Source: Pseudovibrio japonicus
GTDB taxonomy: Bacteria; Pseudomonadota; Alphaproteobacteria; Rhizobiales; Stappiaceae
Direction of reading: 5' to 3'
DNA: 64,000 nucleotides
Assembly (NCBI RefSeq): GCF_014651595.1
Contig: NZ_BMXE01000002.1
Location: 186,001-250,000, forward strand
Made by a program: the position numbers and the translations under genes
Notes under the pieces: model-generated
The model's database searches: none
The model's input: only the letters and a program-made list of their open reading frames with translations
Told to the model about the DNA's origin: nothing
Shown here: one piece after another, positions 36,153 through 46,866 of the stretch
Position numbering within the stretch: the first letter of the stretch is position 1
Layout of the letters: every line of letters begins with the position of its first letter

Positions 36153-37763
36153 ATGAAAGAGTTCGGACTACGGAATTCCGCGTTTGGGTGTGACACCTTC
36201 GGATTGAAGGGACTCAACAGTGTGTATTGGAACCTGACCGAAGCTGAACTTTATGAGCATGCTATCAGGAAGGGTGAAGCGCAGATCGCTGCTGGCGGTG
36301 CGCTTTGTGCAGAAACCGGTGCTCATACAGGCCGCTCTCCAAAAGACAAGTTTGTTGTTCGTGACGCCAAGACCGAGAATACGATCTGGTGGGACAACAG
36401 CGGCGCTATGAGCCCAGAGCACTTCAACGTTCTTTTGCAGGACATGCTGGCACATGCTGAAGGCATGGAGCTGTATGTACAGGACCTTTATGGAGGCGCC
36501 GACCCAGCGCGTCAGCTAAACGTTCGCGTTTATAACGAGCTGGCATGGCATAACCACTTTATCCGCAACATGCTTCTTCGCCCTTCCCGCGAAGACTTGA
36601 AGACCTTTGAAGCAGAGATGACCATCATCGACCTACCAAGCTTCAATGCTGATCCAGAGCGTCATGGTTGCCGGAGTGAAACGGTTATCGCTTGTGATCT
36701 GACCAACAAGATCGTTCTGATTGCTGGCACTGCGTATGCCGGTGAAATGAAGAAGTCCGTCTTCTCCATGCTGAACTACATGTTGCCAGAAGACGGTGTG
36801 ATGCCAATGCACTGCTCTGCCAATGTTGGTGACAACGACGATGCTGCTGTTTTCTTTGGCCTTTCCGGCACTGGCAAGACCACGCTTTCCGCTGATCCAG
36901 CCCGTACGCTGATTGGTGATGACGAGCATGGTTGGGGTCCGGACGGCATCTTCAACTTTGAAGGTGGCTGCTACGCGAAGACAATTCGTCTTTCCAAAGA
37001 AGCCGAGCCTGAGATTTTTGCGACAACACAGCGTTTTGGCACCATTCTTGAGAATGTTGTGTTGGACGAAGCTCGTATTCCTGACTTTGACGACGGCTCC
37101 AAAACGGAAAACACCCGTTGTTCCTATCCTATTCACTTCATTCCAAATGCAAGTGAGAGTGGCCGCGCGCCGCATCCCAAAAACATCATCATGCTGACAG
37201 CTGATGCGTTTGGTGTACTGCCTCCGATCGCCAAGCTCAGCGATGCACAGGCGATGTACCACTTCCTGTCCGGGTACACCGCGAAGGTTGCTGGTACAGA
37301 GCGTGGCGTAACAGAACCACAGGCGACCTTCTCCACCTGCTTTGGCGCGCCATTCATGCCACGCCATCCATCGGAATACGGCGGTCTGCTGAAAGACCTG
37401 ATCCGTGAGCATGGTGTGGATTGCTGGCTGGTGAACACAGGCTGGACCGGTGGTGCCTATGGTATTGGTCACCGTATGCCGATCAAAGAAACCCGTGCTC
37501 TGCTTCGCGCTGCATTGGACGGTTCTTTGAACAACGCCGAGTTCCGCAAGGATGAGAACTTCGGGTTCATGGTTCCTATTGCTGTGCCAGGTGTTGACAC
37601 CAGCATTCTTGATCCACGGAGCACCTGGAGCAATCCGGCTGAATATGACGCACAGGCTGCAAAGCTCGTGGACATGTTCGCTGCGAACTTCCAGATCTTC
37701 CTGGATCACGTTGATGATCCGGTCCTTAATGCAGGCCCGGTCATCAATCTTGCTGCTGAATAG
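36153..37763 (+). CDS. pckA: Phosphoenolpyruvate carboxykinase (ATP)
   Basis: Converts oxaloacetate to PEP with ATP, the first committed step of gluconeogenesis. 536 residues. [20 protein letters not shown] is the substrate-binding region. [16 protein letters not shown] is the ATP-type kinase-1a motif, and [20 protein letters not shown] is the metal/kinase-2 region. [20 protein letters not shown] follows. The N-terminus [20 protein letters not shown] is family-typical. It is divergent from chvI, as in Agrobacterium and Sinorhizobium, where ChvI influences pckA. Confidence 0.97.
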   Translation: MKEFGLRNSAFGCDTFGLKGLNSVYWNLTEAELYEHAIRKGEAQIAAGGALCAETGAHTGRSPKDKFVVRDAKTENTIWWDNSGAMSPEHFNVLLQDMLAHAEGMELYVQDLYGGADPARQLNVRVYNELAWHNHFIRNMLLRPSREDLKTFEAEMTIIDLPSFNADPERHGCRSETVIACDLTNKIVLIAGTAYAGEMKKSVFSMLNYMLPEDGVMPMHCSANVGDNDDAAVFFGLSGTGKTTLSADPARTLIGDDEHGWGPDGIFNFEGGCYAKTIRLSKEAEPEIFATTQRFGTILENVVLDEARIPDFDDGSKTENTRCSYPIHFIPNASESGRAPHPKNIIMLTADAFGVLPPIAKLSDAQAMYHFLSGYTAKVAGTERGVTEPQATFSTCFGAPFMPRHPSEYGGLLKDLIREHGVDCWLVNTGWTGGAYGIGHRMPIKETRALLRAALDGSLNNAEFRKDENFGFMVPIAVPGVDTSILDPRSTWSNPAEYDAQAAKLVDMFAANFQIFLDHVDDPVLNAGPVINLAAE

Positions 37764-37785
37764 CAGCACTCAGTCCCCTGAAAAG

Positions 37786-37817
37786 AGCGCTGGAACGCAA
37801 GTTCCGGCGCTTTTTTG
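37786..37817 (+). terminator. pckA terminator
   Basis: AGCGCTGGAAC (37786-37796) pairs with GTTCCGGCGCT (37801-37811) around GCAA, followed by a T-run. It starts 23 bp behind the stop. Confidence 0.92.
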
Positions 37818-37962
37818 TTTTACTGAACGCTGTTCTATTGTTGCGCGCCCTTGAAGAAGCAGGCTAGGCTCCTCATTCTATTAGGGCGTATTCCGGTGCA
37901 AGACTTTCGCGTTCATTTGCATAGGACTACGCATAAAGACCCTGTTTATTTGCGAGTCTGCC

Positions 37963-39021
37963 ATGTCTGTTTCCACTGTGCCCCAAGAACTCTCCCAGAA
38001 CCTCGACGTGCTTGGTGTCGCCGAGCGTTGGCAATCGGAAGGTCGTAAGCTGGTACTGGCGACGGTTATCGAGACATGGGGCTCTGCGCCACGGCCCGTG
38101 GGCAGTTATCTGATCATCGACGAGAACGGCGATTTTGAAGGCTCGGTCTCCGGTGGCTGTGTGGAAGGGGCTGTAGTTGCGGAAGCCATGGACGTGCTCG
38201 AAGATGGCAAGGCGCGGAAGATCGAGTTTGGCGTTGCCGATGAGACTGCGTGGCGGGTTGGTCTTTCCTGCGGCGGGAAGATTGGCGTTTATCTGCAGCC
38301 TCTGAATGACGAGACGGATCGAAATCACATCAAGCTTCTGAACACCTCAAAAGCCACGCGGCAGCCTGCAGCACTGCTGACTAATATTGCCACCGGAGCC
38401 TCCTCTGTCATGCTGTACGCCGCAGATGCTCAGGATGCGATGCTTGAAGCGGCCTTTGAAAATGGTGTGCGCAGCGGCAAGTCCGGGGTGTTTCAGTCGA
38501 AAGACGGTGAAGAGTATTTTCTGAGCATGCAGGTGCCGGCGACGCGTATCGTGGTGGTTGGTGCCGTTCACATTTCGCAGGCGCTGGTTCCCATTGCCCA
38601 GACAGCTGGGTTCGACATCACCATCGTTGACCCGCGCACGGCGTTTGCCTCCCCAGAGCGGTTCCCTGATGTGCCGTTGCTTGCGGAATGGCCCGAGGAT
38701 GTGATGGGTCAGCTCAAGTTTGATCCGTTTACTGCAGTGGCCGTCGTCACGCATGACCCTAAGATTGATGATCTGCCGCTGATGGAGGCGTTGAGAGCAG
38801 GGTGTTTTTACGTTGGTGCTCTTGGCAGCCGCAAGACACATGCAAAACGGCGTGAGCGTTTGTTGTCCGCAGGTGTGACAGAAGAGGAGTTTGCGCGCAT
38901 CGAGGCCCCTATCGGGCTTGATATTGGCGCGGCAAACCCTGCTGAGATCGCGGTTGCCGTGCTGGCCCAGATTATCGTTGCACTGCGTGGTACCAAGGCT
39001 GAACAGAAGAAGGCGGTCTAA
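37963..39021 (+). CDS. XdhC family protein (molybdoenzyme maturation)
   Basis: 352 residues. The N-terminal XdhC/CoxI domain has ATVIETWGSAPRPVGSYLII, SVSGGCVEGAVVAEA and VGLSCGGKIGVYLQPL. The C-terminal Rossmann-like domain begins at about 195 (TRIVVVGAVHISQALVPIAQ) and ends VGALGSRKTHAKRRERL...IGLDIGAANPAEIAVAVLAQ. XdhC proteins bind and sulfurate the molybdenum cofactor for xanthine dehydrogenase-like enzymes. The downstream gene, separated by one base, is a molybdopterin-binding/MobA-like fusion. No molybdoenzyme subunits are in the window, so the client enzyme is unknown. Confidence 0.9.
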   Translation: MSVSTVPQELSQNLDVLGVAERWQSEGRKLVLATVIETWGSAPRPVGSYLIIDENGDFEGSVSGGCVEGAVVAEAMDVLEDGKARKIEFGVADETAWRVGLSCGGKIGVYLQPLNDETDRNHIKLLNTSKATRQPAALLTNIATGASSVMLYAADAQDAMLEAAFENGVRSGKSGVFQSKDGEEYFLSMQVPATRIVVVGAVHISQALVPIAQTAGFDITIVDPRTAFASPERFPDVPLLAEWPEDVMGQLKFDPFTAVAVVTHDPKIDDLPLMEALRAGCFYVGALGSRKTHAKRRERLLSAGVTEEEFARIEAPIGLDIGAANPAEIAVAVLAQIIVALRGTKAEQKKAV

Positions 39022-39022
39022 G

Positions 39023-40651
39023 GTGAAGTTTGGAAGCAAAGCGACTGAAGAGAGCGTTGGGTGTTACCTCGCCCATTCCATCAGGCACAATGGTCTTTCC
39101 CTCAGGAAGGGACATCAACTGAGCGAGGGCGACGTGAGCCAGCTGATTGCCGCTGGGTTCACCGAGGTCGTTGTTGCACAGGTTGAAGAGACTGATCTTC
39201 ATGAGGATGAAGCTGCTGCACTGCTTGCCGAGCGCGCCTGTGGGGATGCGGTATCTGTCTCCCCGCCGTTTACAGGACGGGCCAATCTTTTTGCCGCGAA
39301 GAGCGGTGTGTTGCAGGTGGATGCCGAGAAGGTGACACAAGCCAATCTGATTGATCCGGCGATTACGTTTGCGTGTTTGCCACCGTTTACGGAAGTCCGC
39401 GAAGGACGCATGCTTGCGACTGCGAAGATTATTCCGCTGGCCGTTGATCAGAAACTGGCCCAGATCGCGGCTGACAAGATTTCCGAGGCAATTTCTGTGG
39501 CGCCTTATTCCTCCAAATCAGTTGCTGTTGTTTCAACAACGCTGCCGCATTTGAAAGAAGCGACGGTTACGAAGACCCTGCGTGTGCTACGGGAGCGGCT
39601 GGAGATTGCCGACAGCACGATCTCAGCGGAGGTTCGTGTACCTCACGAGGAGGAGGCACTCACCGGAGCGCTCAGCGGGGATCAGCTTCGGAAAGCAGAC
39701 CTGATCGTTGTGTTTGGCGCCTCTGCGGTGGTTGATCAGGGCGATGTTATTCCAGCTGCCATAGCTGCGGCTGGCGGTGATGTTATTCATGTGGGTATGC
39801 CGGTTGATCCGGGGAACCTGCTGGTGCTTGGAGAGCTGGATGGAAAGCCAGTGATCGGAGCGCCGGGGTGCGCGCGCAGTCCGCAAGTGAACGGCTTTGA
39901 CTGGGTTCTGCAGCGCTTGCTTGCAGGGATTAAGGTTACAGGTACAGATATCATGTCCATGGGCGTTGGAGGGCTGCTGCAGGAGATTCATAGCCGTCCT
40001 CAGCCACGTAGTCATCCTCACCCGAAACAGGCCACCAAGACCGTTTGCAGCGGCGTGCTGCTGGCAGCGGGTAATTCCTCGCGAATGGGGGACCATAACA
40101 AGCTGCTGGCGCTTATCGACGGAAAGCCGGTGGTTCGGCACGTTGCTGAACAGGCGCTTGCCAGTGAGCTGAGCGAACTCATCGTGGTGACGGGGGCCAT
40201 GGCCTCCAAGGTGGAAAAGGCTCTCGCTGGGCTGCCTGTCCAGTTCCAACATAATCCGAAGTACGCGGAGGGTATTTCATCCTCGGTCAAACAGGGGATT
40301 GAGGCGGTCAGTGAGCAGTCGAGTGCGGCGCTTGTGCTTCTTGGGGACATGCCATTTATTTCTGCGCAGGACATCAACGCGCTGATTCAGCATCACAGCA
40401 TCGAACAGGATCAGCTGATTGGTGTTGCCACCACGCAGGGTAAACGGGGCAATCCGGTTCTCTGGAATCGGGCCTTTTTCGAGGATCTGCTTGGGTTGAG
40501 AGGCGATATTGGCGGCAAGCCGGTTATTCAGCAAAATCCTTCAGTGGTTTACACAGTGGAAGTTGGCGAATCTGCACGACGTGATTTGGATGATCCCGAA
40601 GCGCTCCGAAACGCAGGAGGCGTGCTCGGACAACACTCCCAAAAGCCATAA
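39023..40651 (+). CDS. Molybdopterin-binding / MobA-like nucleotidyltransferase fusion
   Basis: 542 residues in two parts. Residues 1 to about 335 resemble a MoeA/MoaB-type molybdopterin-binding fold: LSLRKGHQLSEGDVSQLIAA, LIVVFGASAVVDQGDVIPAA, GDVIHVGMPVDPGNLL and KPVIGAPGCARSPQVNGFDW. From about 350 it is a MocA/MobA-type NTP transferase: SGVLLAAGNSSRMGDHNKLL, HNPKYAEGISSSVKQGIE and LVLLGDMPFISAQDINAL. The whole matches the Rhizobiales molybdopterin-binding/glycosyltransferase type, probably attaching CMP (or GMP) to the cofactor. The frame is open from 38891, but GTG at 39023 fits: it follows AAGAAGG and starts two bases after the XdhC stop. Confidence 0.85.
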   Translation: MKFGSKATEESVGCYLAHSIRHNGLSLRKGHQLSEGDVSQLIAAGFTEVVVAQVEETDLHEDEAAALLAERACGDAVSVSPPFTGRANLFAAKSGVLQVDAEKVTQANLIDPAITFACLPPFTEVREGRMLATAKIIPLAVDQKLAQIAADKISEAISVAPYSSKSVAVVSTTLPHLKEATVTKTLRVLRERLEIADSTISAEVRVPHEEEALTGALSGDQLRKADLIVVFGASAVVDQGDVIPAAIAAAGGDVIHVGMPVDPGNLLVLGELDGKPVIGAPGCARSPQVNGFDWVLQRLLAGIKVTGTDIMSMGVGGLLQEIHSRPQPRSHPHPKQATKTVCSGVLLAAGNSSRMGDHNKLLALIDGKPVVRHVAEQALASELSELIVVTGAMASKVEKALAGLPVQFQHNPKYAEGISSSVKQGIEAVSEQSSAALVLLGDMPFISAQDINALIQHHSIEQDQLIGVATTQGKRGNPVLWNRAFFEDLLGLRGDIGGKPVIQQNPSVVYTVEVGESARRDLDDPEALRNAGGVLGQHSQKP

Positions 40652-40659
40652 TTTGTCAC

Positions 40660-40697
40660 GATTCATGAATCAATATGACTCTTGATCAGGGTGATTC
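40660..40697. promoter_or_regulatory. Cluster of four GANTC (CcrM) sites
   Basis: GATTC at 40660, GAATC at 40667, GACTC at 40677 and GATTC at 40693. The first two form the perfect palindrome GATTCATGAATC. GANTC is the CcrM methylation site of alphaproteobacteria, and GcrA acts at methylated sites. Four in 38 bp is far above the roughly one per 256 bp expected by chance. The 379-bp gap 40652-41030 otherwise holds only A+T-rich sequence. Confidence 0.6.
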
Positions 40698-41030
40698 CTC
40701 GGAATTCATCGGGTGGTTAATATTGGTGCATACACATGAGAATTGTTATCTGGTTGTTTTACTTGCGTAAATAAAAATCAGAATAATATTTCACCCAGAT
40801 TTTCTTGTGTAAGCATTTTTACACAGCTAAAAATATCTGGCTATTTGGAAAAGAGGGAGATAATCTTTTTCCCGTCCGGTGAATTTGTCTGCTTTAAATG
40901 CAGCAGAAAAAAATTCCGGTGATCCCATAATCAAAAATGGTTCCAGCGATCCAACGGCGAGCATGGCTCACACGCTCCTCCCGCGTGCATGTGGCTTTGA
41001 TCTATGGTTCCAAAGAACAAGGGTAGTTAA

Positions 41031-41246
41031 ATGAAAGCACCAGTGATGCCAAAAGCCGGGCAGTGCAAGTGGACTGAAGGCGACAGCGGAAGTTACACTT
41101 TCCCATGCAAAAACCGTGCTGAAAATGGCTCTTACTGCGAGTATCATCGCACGATTGTTTACGAGACACCTGAGCAGCGCAAAGCGCGTGCTGAGGAAAT
41201 GCGCGCAGCCAATGCCGCAGCTAACAAGAAACGGATTGCAGCCTAA
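41031..41246 (+). CDS. Small GcrA C-terminal-domain-like protein
   Basis: 71 residues. From residue 11 it reads QCKWTEGDSGSYTFPCKNRA, then ENGSYCEYHRTIVYETP. This lines up with the C-terminal domain of GcrA as I recall it: CKW-x2-GD-x-G, F-x-C, G-x-YC-x-YH, Y. The shared possible metal or structural residues are C12, W14, C26, C36 and H39. The rest is a charged Arg/Glu/Ala helix (47-71). The N-terminal helix-turn-helix of GcrA is missing. In GcrA this C-terminal part binds the housekeeping sigma factor, so this small protein may bind sigma without DNA contact. That function is inference. AAGGG lies before the ATG, and a terminator follows at 41323. Confidence 0.7.
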   Translation: MKAPVMPKAGQCKWTEGDSGSYTFPCKNRAENGSYCEYHRTIVYETPEQRKARAEEMRAANAAANKKRIAA

Positions 41247-41322
41247 CCAAGTGGGCTGTTTTCCGCTCCCTGCTGTTTGCTCATACGGGTGAATGGCAGA
41301 ACCTTCTGCTGTGCAGTTACAA

Positions 41323-41356
41323 AAAAGCCCCGGTCATGCCGAGGCTTTTGTTTTTT
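41323..41356 (+). terminator. Terminator behind the small GcrA-like gene
   Basis: AAAAGCC-c-CGG pairs with CCG-a-GGCTTTT (41323-41349) around TCATG, followed by GTTTTTT. Six As on the left also make it usable from the minus strand. Confidence 0.85.
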
Positions 41357-41594
41357 GGAAGAAGCTGCGGTGTCGAGCCTCTGAGTACTCGGCACCAGGC
41401 TTGGTCAGCCACCAAACCTCATGCCTGCTTTACAGCCTCAGGAGAGACTGAGAAGCTCTGCGCCGGCAAACCAATGCAGTGACCGCCCTCACCTAAGCTG
41501 ATGCCTCTTCTAGGCGTTGCCCGTTCCAGCGACCTATTGCAGGCTCCCAAGATAGGATCACCCATCGGGTTCGCAATCCTCACCATAAACGCAA
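41357..41594. other. Structured intergenic segment between two terminators
   Basis: 238 bp without a convincing ORF. It holds a 9-bp stem, GGTGTCGAG (41369-41377) with CTCGGCACC (41388-41396), one G-U pair. It also has CTCAG/CTGAG at 41437-41452 and GCCT-cttct-AGGC at 41503-41515. It is bounded by intrinsic terminators on both sides. It could encode a small RNA on either strand, or be a decayed element. Confidence 0.4.
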
Positions 41595-41621
41595 AAAAGC
41601 CTCGGCGGGGCCGAGGCTTTT
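41593..41621 (-). terminator. atp operon terminator
   Basis: AAAAGCCTCGG (41595-41605) pairs perfectly with CCGAGGCTTTT (41611-41621) around CGGGG. On the minus strand it runs into six Ts, about 80 bp behind atpC. It is bidirectional in form. Confidence 0.88.
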
Positions 41622-41650
41622 GTTGTTCTTTTGCTTCCCGCGTATCTTGA

Positions 41651-41677
41651 TCCGAAAACCGGAAACCAGTTTTCGGA
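41651..41677. repeat. Rhizobiales-type interspersed palindrome
   Basis: TCCGAAAAC, nine bases, GTTTTCGGA. This resembles the GATCCGAAAAC...GTTTTCGGA palindromes scattered through intergenic regions of many Rhizobiales genomes. It lies between atpC and its terminator, so it would fold in the mRNA 3' end. Confidence 0.6.
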
Positions 41678-41702
41678 GATGCGCTATAGCATGGAAGTGC
41701 AA

Positions 41703-42110
41703 TCAGGACGCTTTGATAGCTTCCTGCAGCTCTGTGAGCTGGGAAAGTACCAGTCGTGCTGCCTGACGTGCATCTTCACTCTTTGCATCGGCTACATCTT
41801 CACTCGCATCTTGAATCTGCTGTGCGATGTAATCTGCATCGATATCGGCCATAGGGATCGCCTGTTCCGCCAGAACAGTCATGCCAGACGTGGAAACGTC
41901 AGCAAAACCACCCCGCACGAAGTATTCGTGCTTGGAACCATCTTCGCTGAGCGCTTTTACAACACCCGGACGCATGGTTGACAAGAACGGCGAGTGACCA
42001 GCGCCAACACCAAACTCACCTTCTGAACCAGGTACGGTTACATCGGTAACCTTAGCTGAGAGCAGAAGGCGCTCTGGAGATACCAGCTCAAACTGAAATG
42101 CTTCAGCCAT
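41703..42110 (-). CDS. atpC: ATP synthase F1 epsilon subunit
   Basis: Inhibitory and coupling subunit of the F1 central stalk. 135 residues. FQFELVSPERLLLSAKVTDV starts the beta-sandwich. GSEGEFGVGAGHSPFLSTMR is the family signature, and the C-terminal helices (ADAKSEDARQAARLVLSQL) follow. Last gene of atpHAGDC. Operon transcription ends at the hairpin at 41593-41621. Confidence 0.95.
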   Translation of the reverse strand: MAEAFQFELVSPERLLLSAKVTDVTVPGSEGEFGVGAGHSPFLSTMRPGVVKALSEDGSKHEYFVRGGFADVSTSGMTVLAEQAIPMADIDADYIAQQIQDASEDVADAKSEDARQAARLVLSQLTELQEAIKAS

Positions 42111-42191
42111 TTAGCTCATCCTCTATCCGTTTCTATGAGTGACGCGGGTTACGCGTCACCTATAGAAGTCACCGGTTCAAAAGAACCGAGA

Positions 42192-43619
<1,428 letters not shown>

Positions 43620-43641
43620 TTAAATCCTCGTCTCAACTCGG

Positions 43642-44529
43642 TCAGAGCGCTTCCGCGCCCGCAATAATTTCAATCAGTTCCGTTGTGATCTGTGCCTGAC
43701 GCTGACGGTTGTACGTCGTTGTCAGTTTGTCGATCATTTCGCCGGCGTTGCGCGTTGCGTTGTCCATTGCGGCCATACGCGCGCCCTGCTCGGAGGCACC
43801 GTTTTCAAGGATTGCGCTAAAGATCTGAATACCGATGTTGCGCGGCAAGAGAGTCTCAAGGATCTCCTGTTCGCCCGGTTCGTATTCGTAAAGTGCATCC
43901 CCAGAGGAACCGTCTTCAGCATCGTCCGCAGCGTCAAATTGAGCTGGGATGAGCTGTTTTGCGGTCGGAACCTGACTGATTACCGATTGGAATTGCGCGT
44001 AGAACAGCGTGCAGACATCGAATTTTTCCTCATAGAACATTTCCATGACGAGGTCAGCGATGTGCTTGACGTCACCGTACCCGATCGATTTCAGACCGCG
44101 CAGTTCGATATTCTCTACAATGTGCTGGCTGTAGCCACGCTTGAGGGCATCATAGCCCTTCTTACCAACGGTGACGATCTTGACCGTCTTACCTTCGGCG
44201 AGAAGTTGATCAGCGTGATCACGTGCCAGACGTGCGATTGACGAGTTGAAACCACCACAGAGACCACGCTCTGCTGTGCAGACGAGGAGCAGATGTGTCT
44301 GATCCTGTCCGTTACCCGTCATCAGCTTCGGCGCATCATCTCGACCTTCGAACCCAGCTGCAAGATTGCTAAGTACGTTCCCCATGCGGTTAGCATAGGG
44401 ACGACTAGCTTCTGCAGCATCCTGGGCACGACGCAGTTTCGCCGCGGCCACCATTTTCATGGCCTTGGTGATTTTCTGCGTCGCCTTGACCGAAGCGATG
44501 CGGTTTTTTAGGTCCTTGAGGCTCGCCAT
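43642..44529 (-). CDS. atpG: ATP synthase F1 gamma subunit
   Basis: Rotating stalk subunit. 295 residues. It begins [20 protein letters not shown], with the long N-terminal helix. [20 protein letters not shown] is the conserved core, and the C-terminal helix [19 protein letters not shown] ends the coiled coil. There is a modest extra acidic stretch ([15 protein letters not shown]) near residue 195. Between atpA and atpD. Confidence 0.97.
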   Translation of the reverse strand: MASLKDLKNRIASVKATQKITKAMKMVAAAKLRRAQDAAEASRPYANRMGNVLSNLAAGFEGRDDAPKLMTGNGQDQTHLLLVCTAERGLCGGFNSSIARLARDHADQLLAEGKTVKIVTVGKKGYDALKRGYSQHIVENIELRGLKSIGYGDVKHIADLVMEMFYEEKFDVCTLFYAQFQSVISQVPTAKQLIPAQFDAADDAEDGSSGDALYEYEPGEQEILETLLPRNIGIQIFSAILENGASEQGARMAAMDNATRNAGEMIDKLTTTYNRQRQAQITTELIEIIAGAEAL

Positions 44530-44562
44530 GGGCGCTCTCGTTCCTTATCCCGTTGCTTCGAA

Positions 44563-46091
<1,529 letters not shown>

Positions 46092-46092
<1 letters not shown>

Positions 46093-46652
46093 CAGCCGAC
46101 CTCTTTCATCGCGAACTTAAGAGAGTTAAGCTTGGTACGCAGTGATGTATCAATCATCCGGCTGCCGATCTTCACGACCAGACCACCTAGAATGGATGAA
46201 TCTACCTTCACTACAATCTTGACGTTCTTGCCCGTAGAAGCGTTGAGTGCTTCTTGAAGAGCAGCGACATGCTCAGCAGTCAGTTCCGTTGCAGAGGTTA
46301 CTAGAGCAGTAACTTCTCCACGTTTTGCAGCGAGCTGCGCACGGAAAGCCTGGATCATACCTGGAACGGCGAAGAGGCGCCTGTTTTGGGCAACCAACTT
46401 CACAAAATTTGCGGTCAGGCCGGAAATTCCGGCCTTTTCCAAAATAGCAGAGACCGCCTTTACTTGGACGTCTGCACTAAAAACGGGGCTCTTGATAAGA
46501 CGATCAAGATCAGCACTCTCGTTTAAGAGTGTTTCAAACTGGTCGAGACCCTTCTCCACTTCTGCCGTCGCACCCTGCTCTTCAGCAAGGTCCAACAGCG
46601 CAGAAGCATAACGCAAGGCCACGCCCGAAATGAGAGATACGTTGTCAGTCAC
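46092..46652 (-). CDS. atpH: ATP synthase F1 delta subunit
   Basis: Connects F1 to the peripheral stalk. About 186 residues. [16 protein letters not shown] and LINLVAQN-like [20 protein letters not shown] mark the family. The C-terminal [20 protein letters not shown] is the delta/OSCP signature. The start is uncertain: GTG at 46652 (protein [15 protein letters not shown]) fits the usual N-terminus, with GGAG farther upstream than normal. TTG at 46679 is the alternative. First of atpHAGDC. The F0 genes are elsewhere, as usual in this class. Confidence 0.92.
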
Positions 46653-46866
46653 TGGATCCGTGCTCTCCCGCGCATACAAGATTCTGGCGGCTGGCTCGCC
46701 GGAAATCCAAATCCTTGATAAGTCGCGTCTAATTCAATTTGAATGGCACAATCTGAGATAACTGTGCCGATAAAGCCGCGCTTCGCATAGCACACGCGTG
46801 AACGCCTTGCAACATGGCGTAGGTATTGTAACGCATACATTCCGCCGCCAAACTTTCTACCTAGCG

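Noticed and set aside
36633-37769. 378-residue open frame antisense to pckA
   Set aside because: Shadow frame of pckA; composition unlike a real protein (very high Cys, His and Trp).
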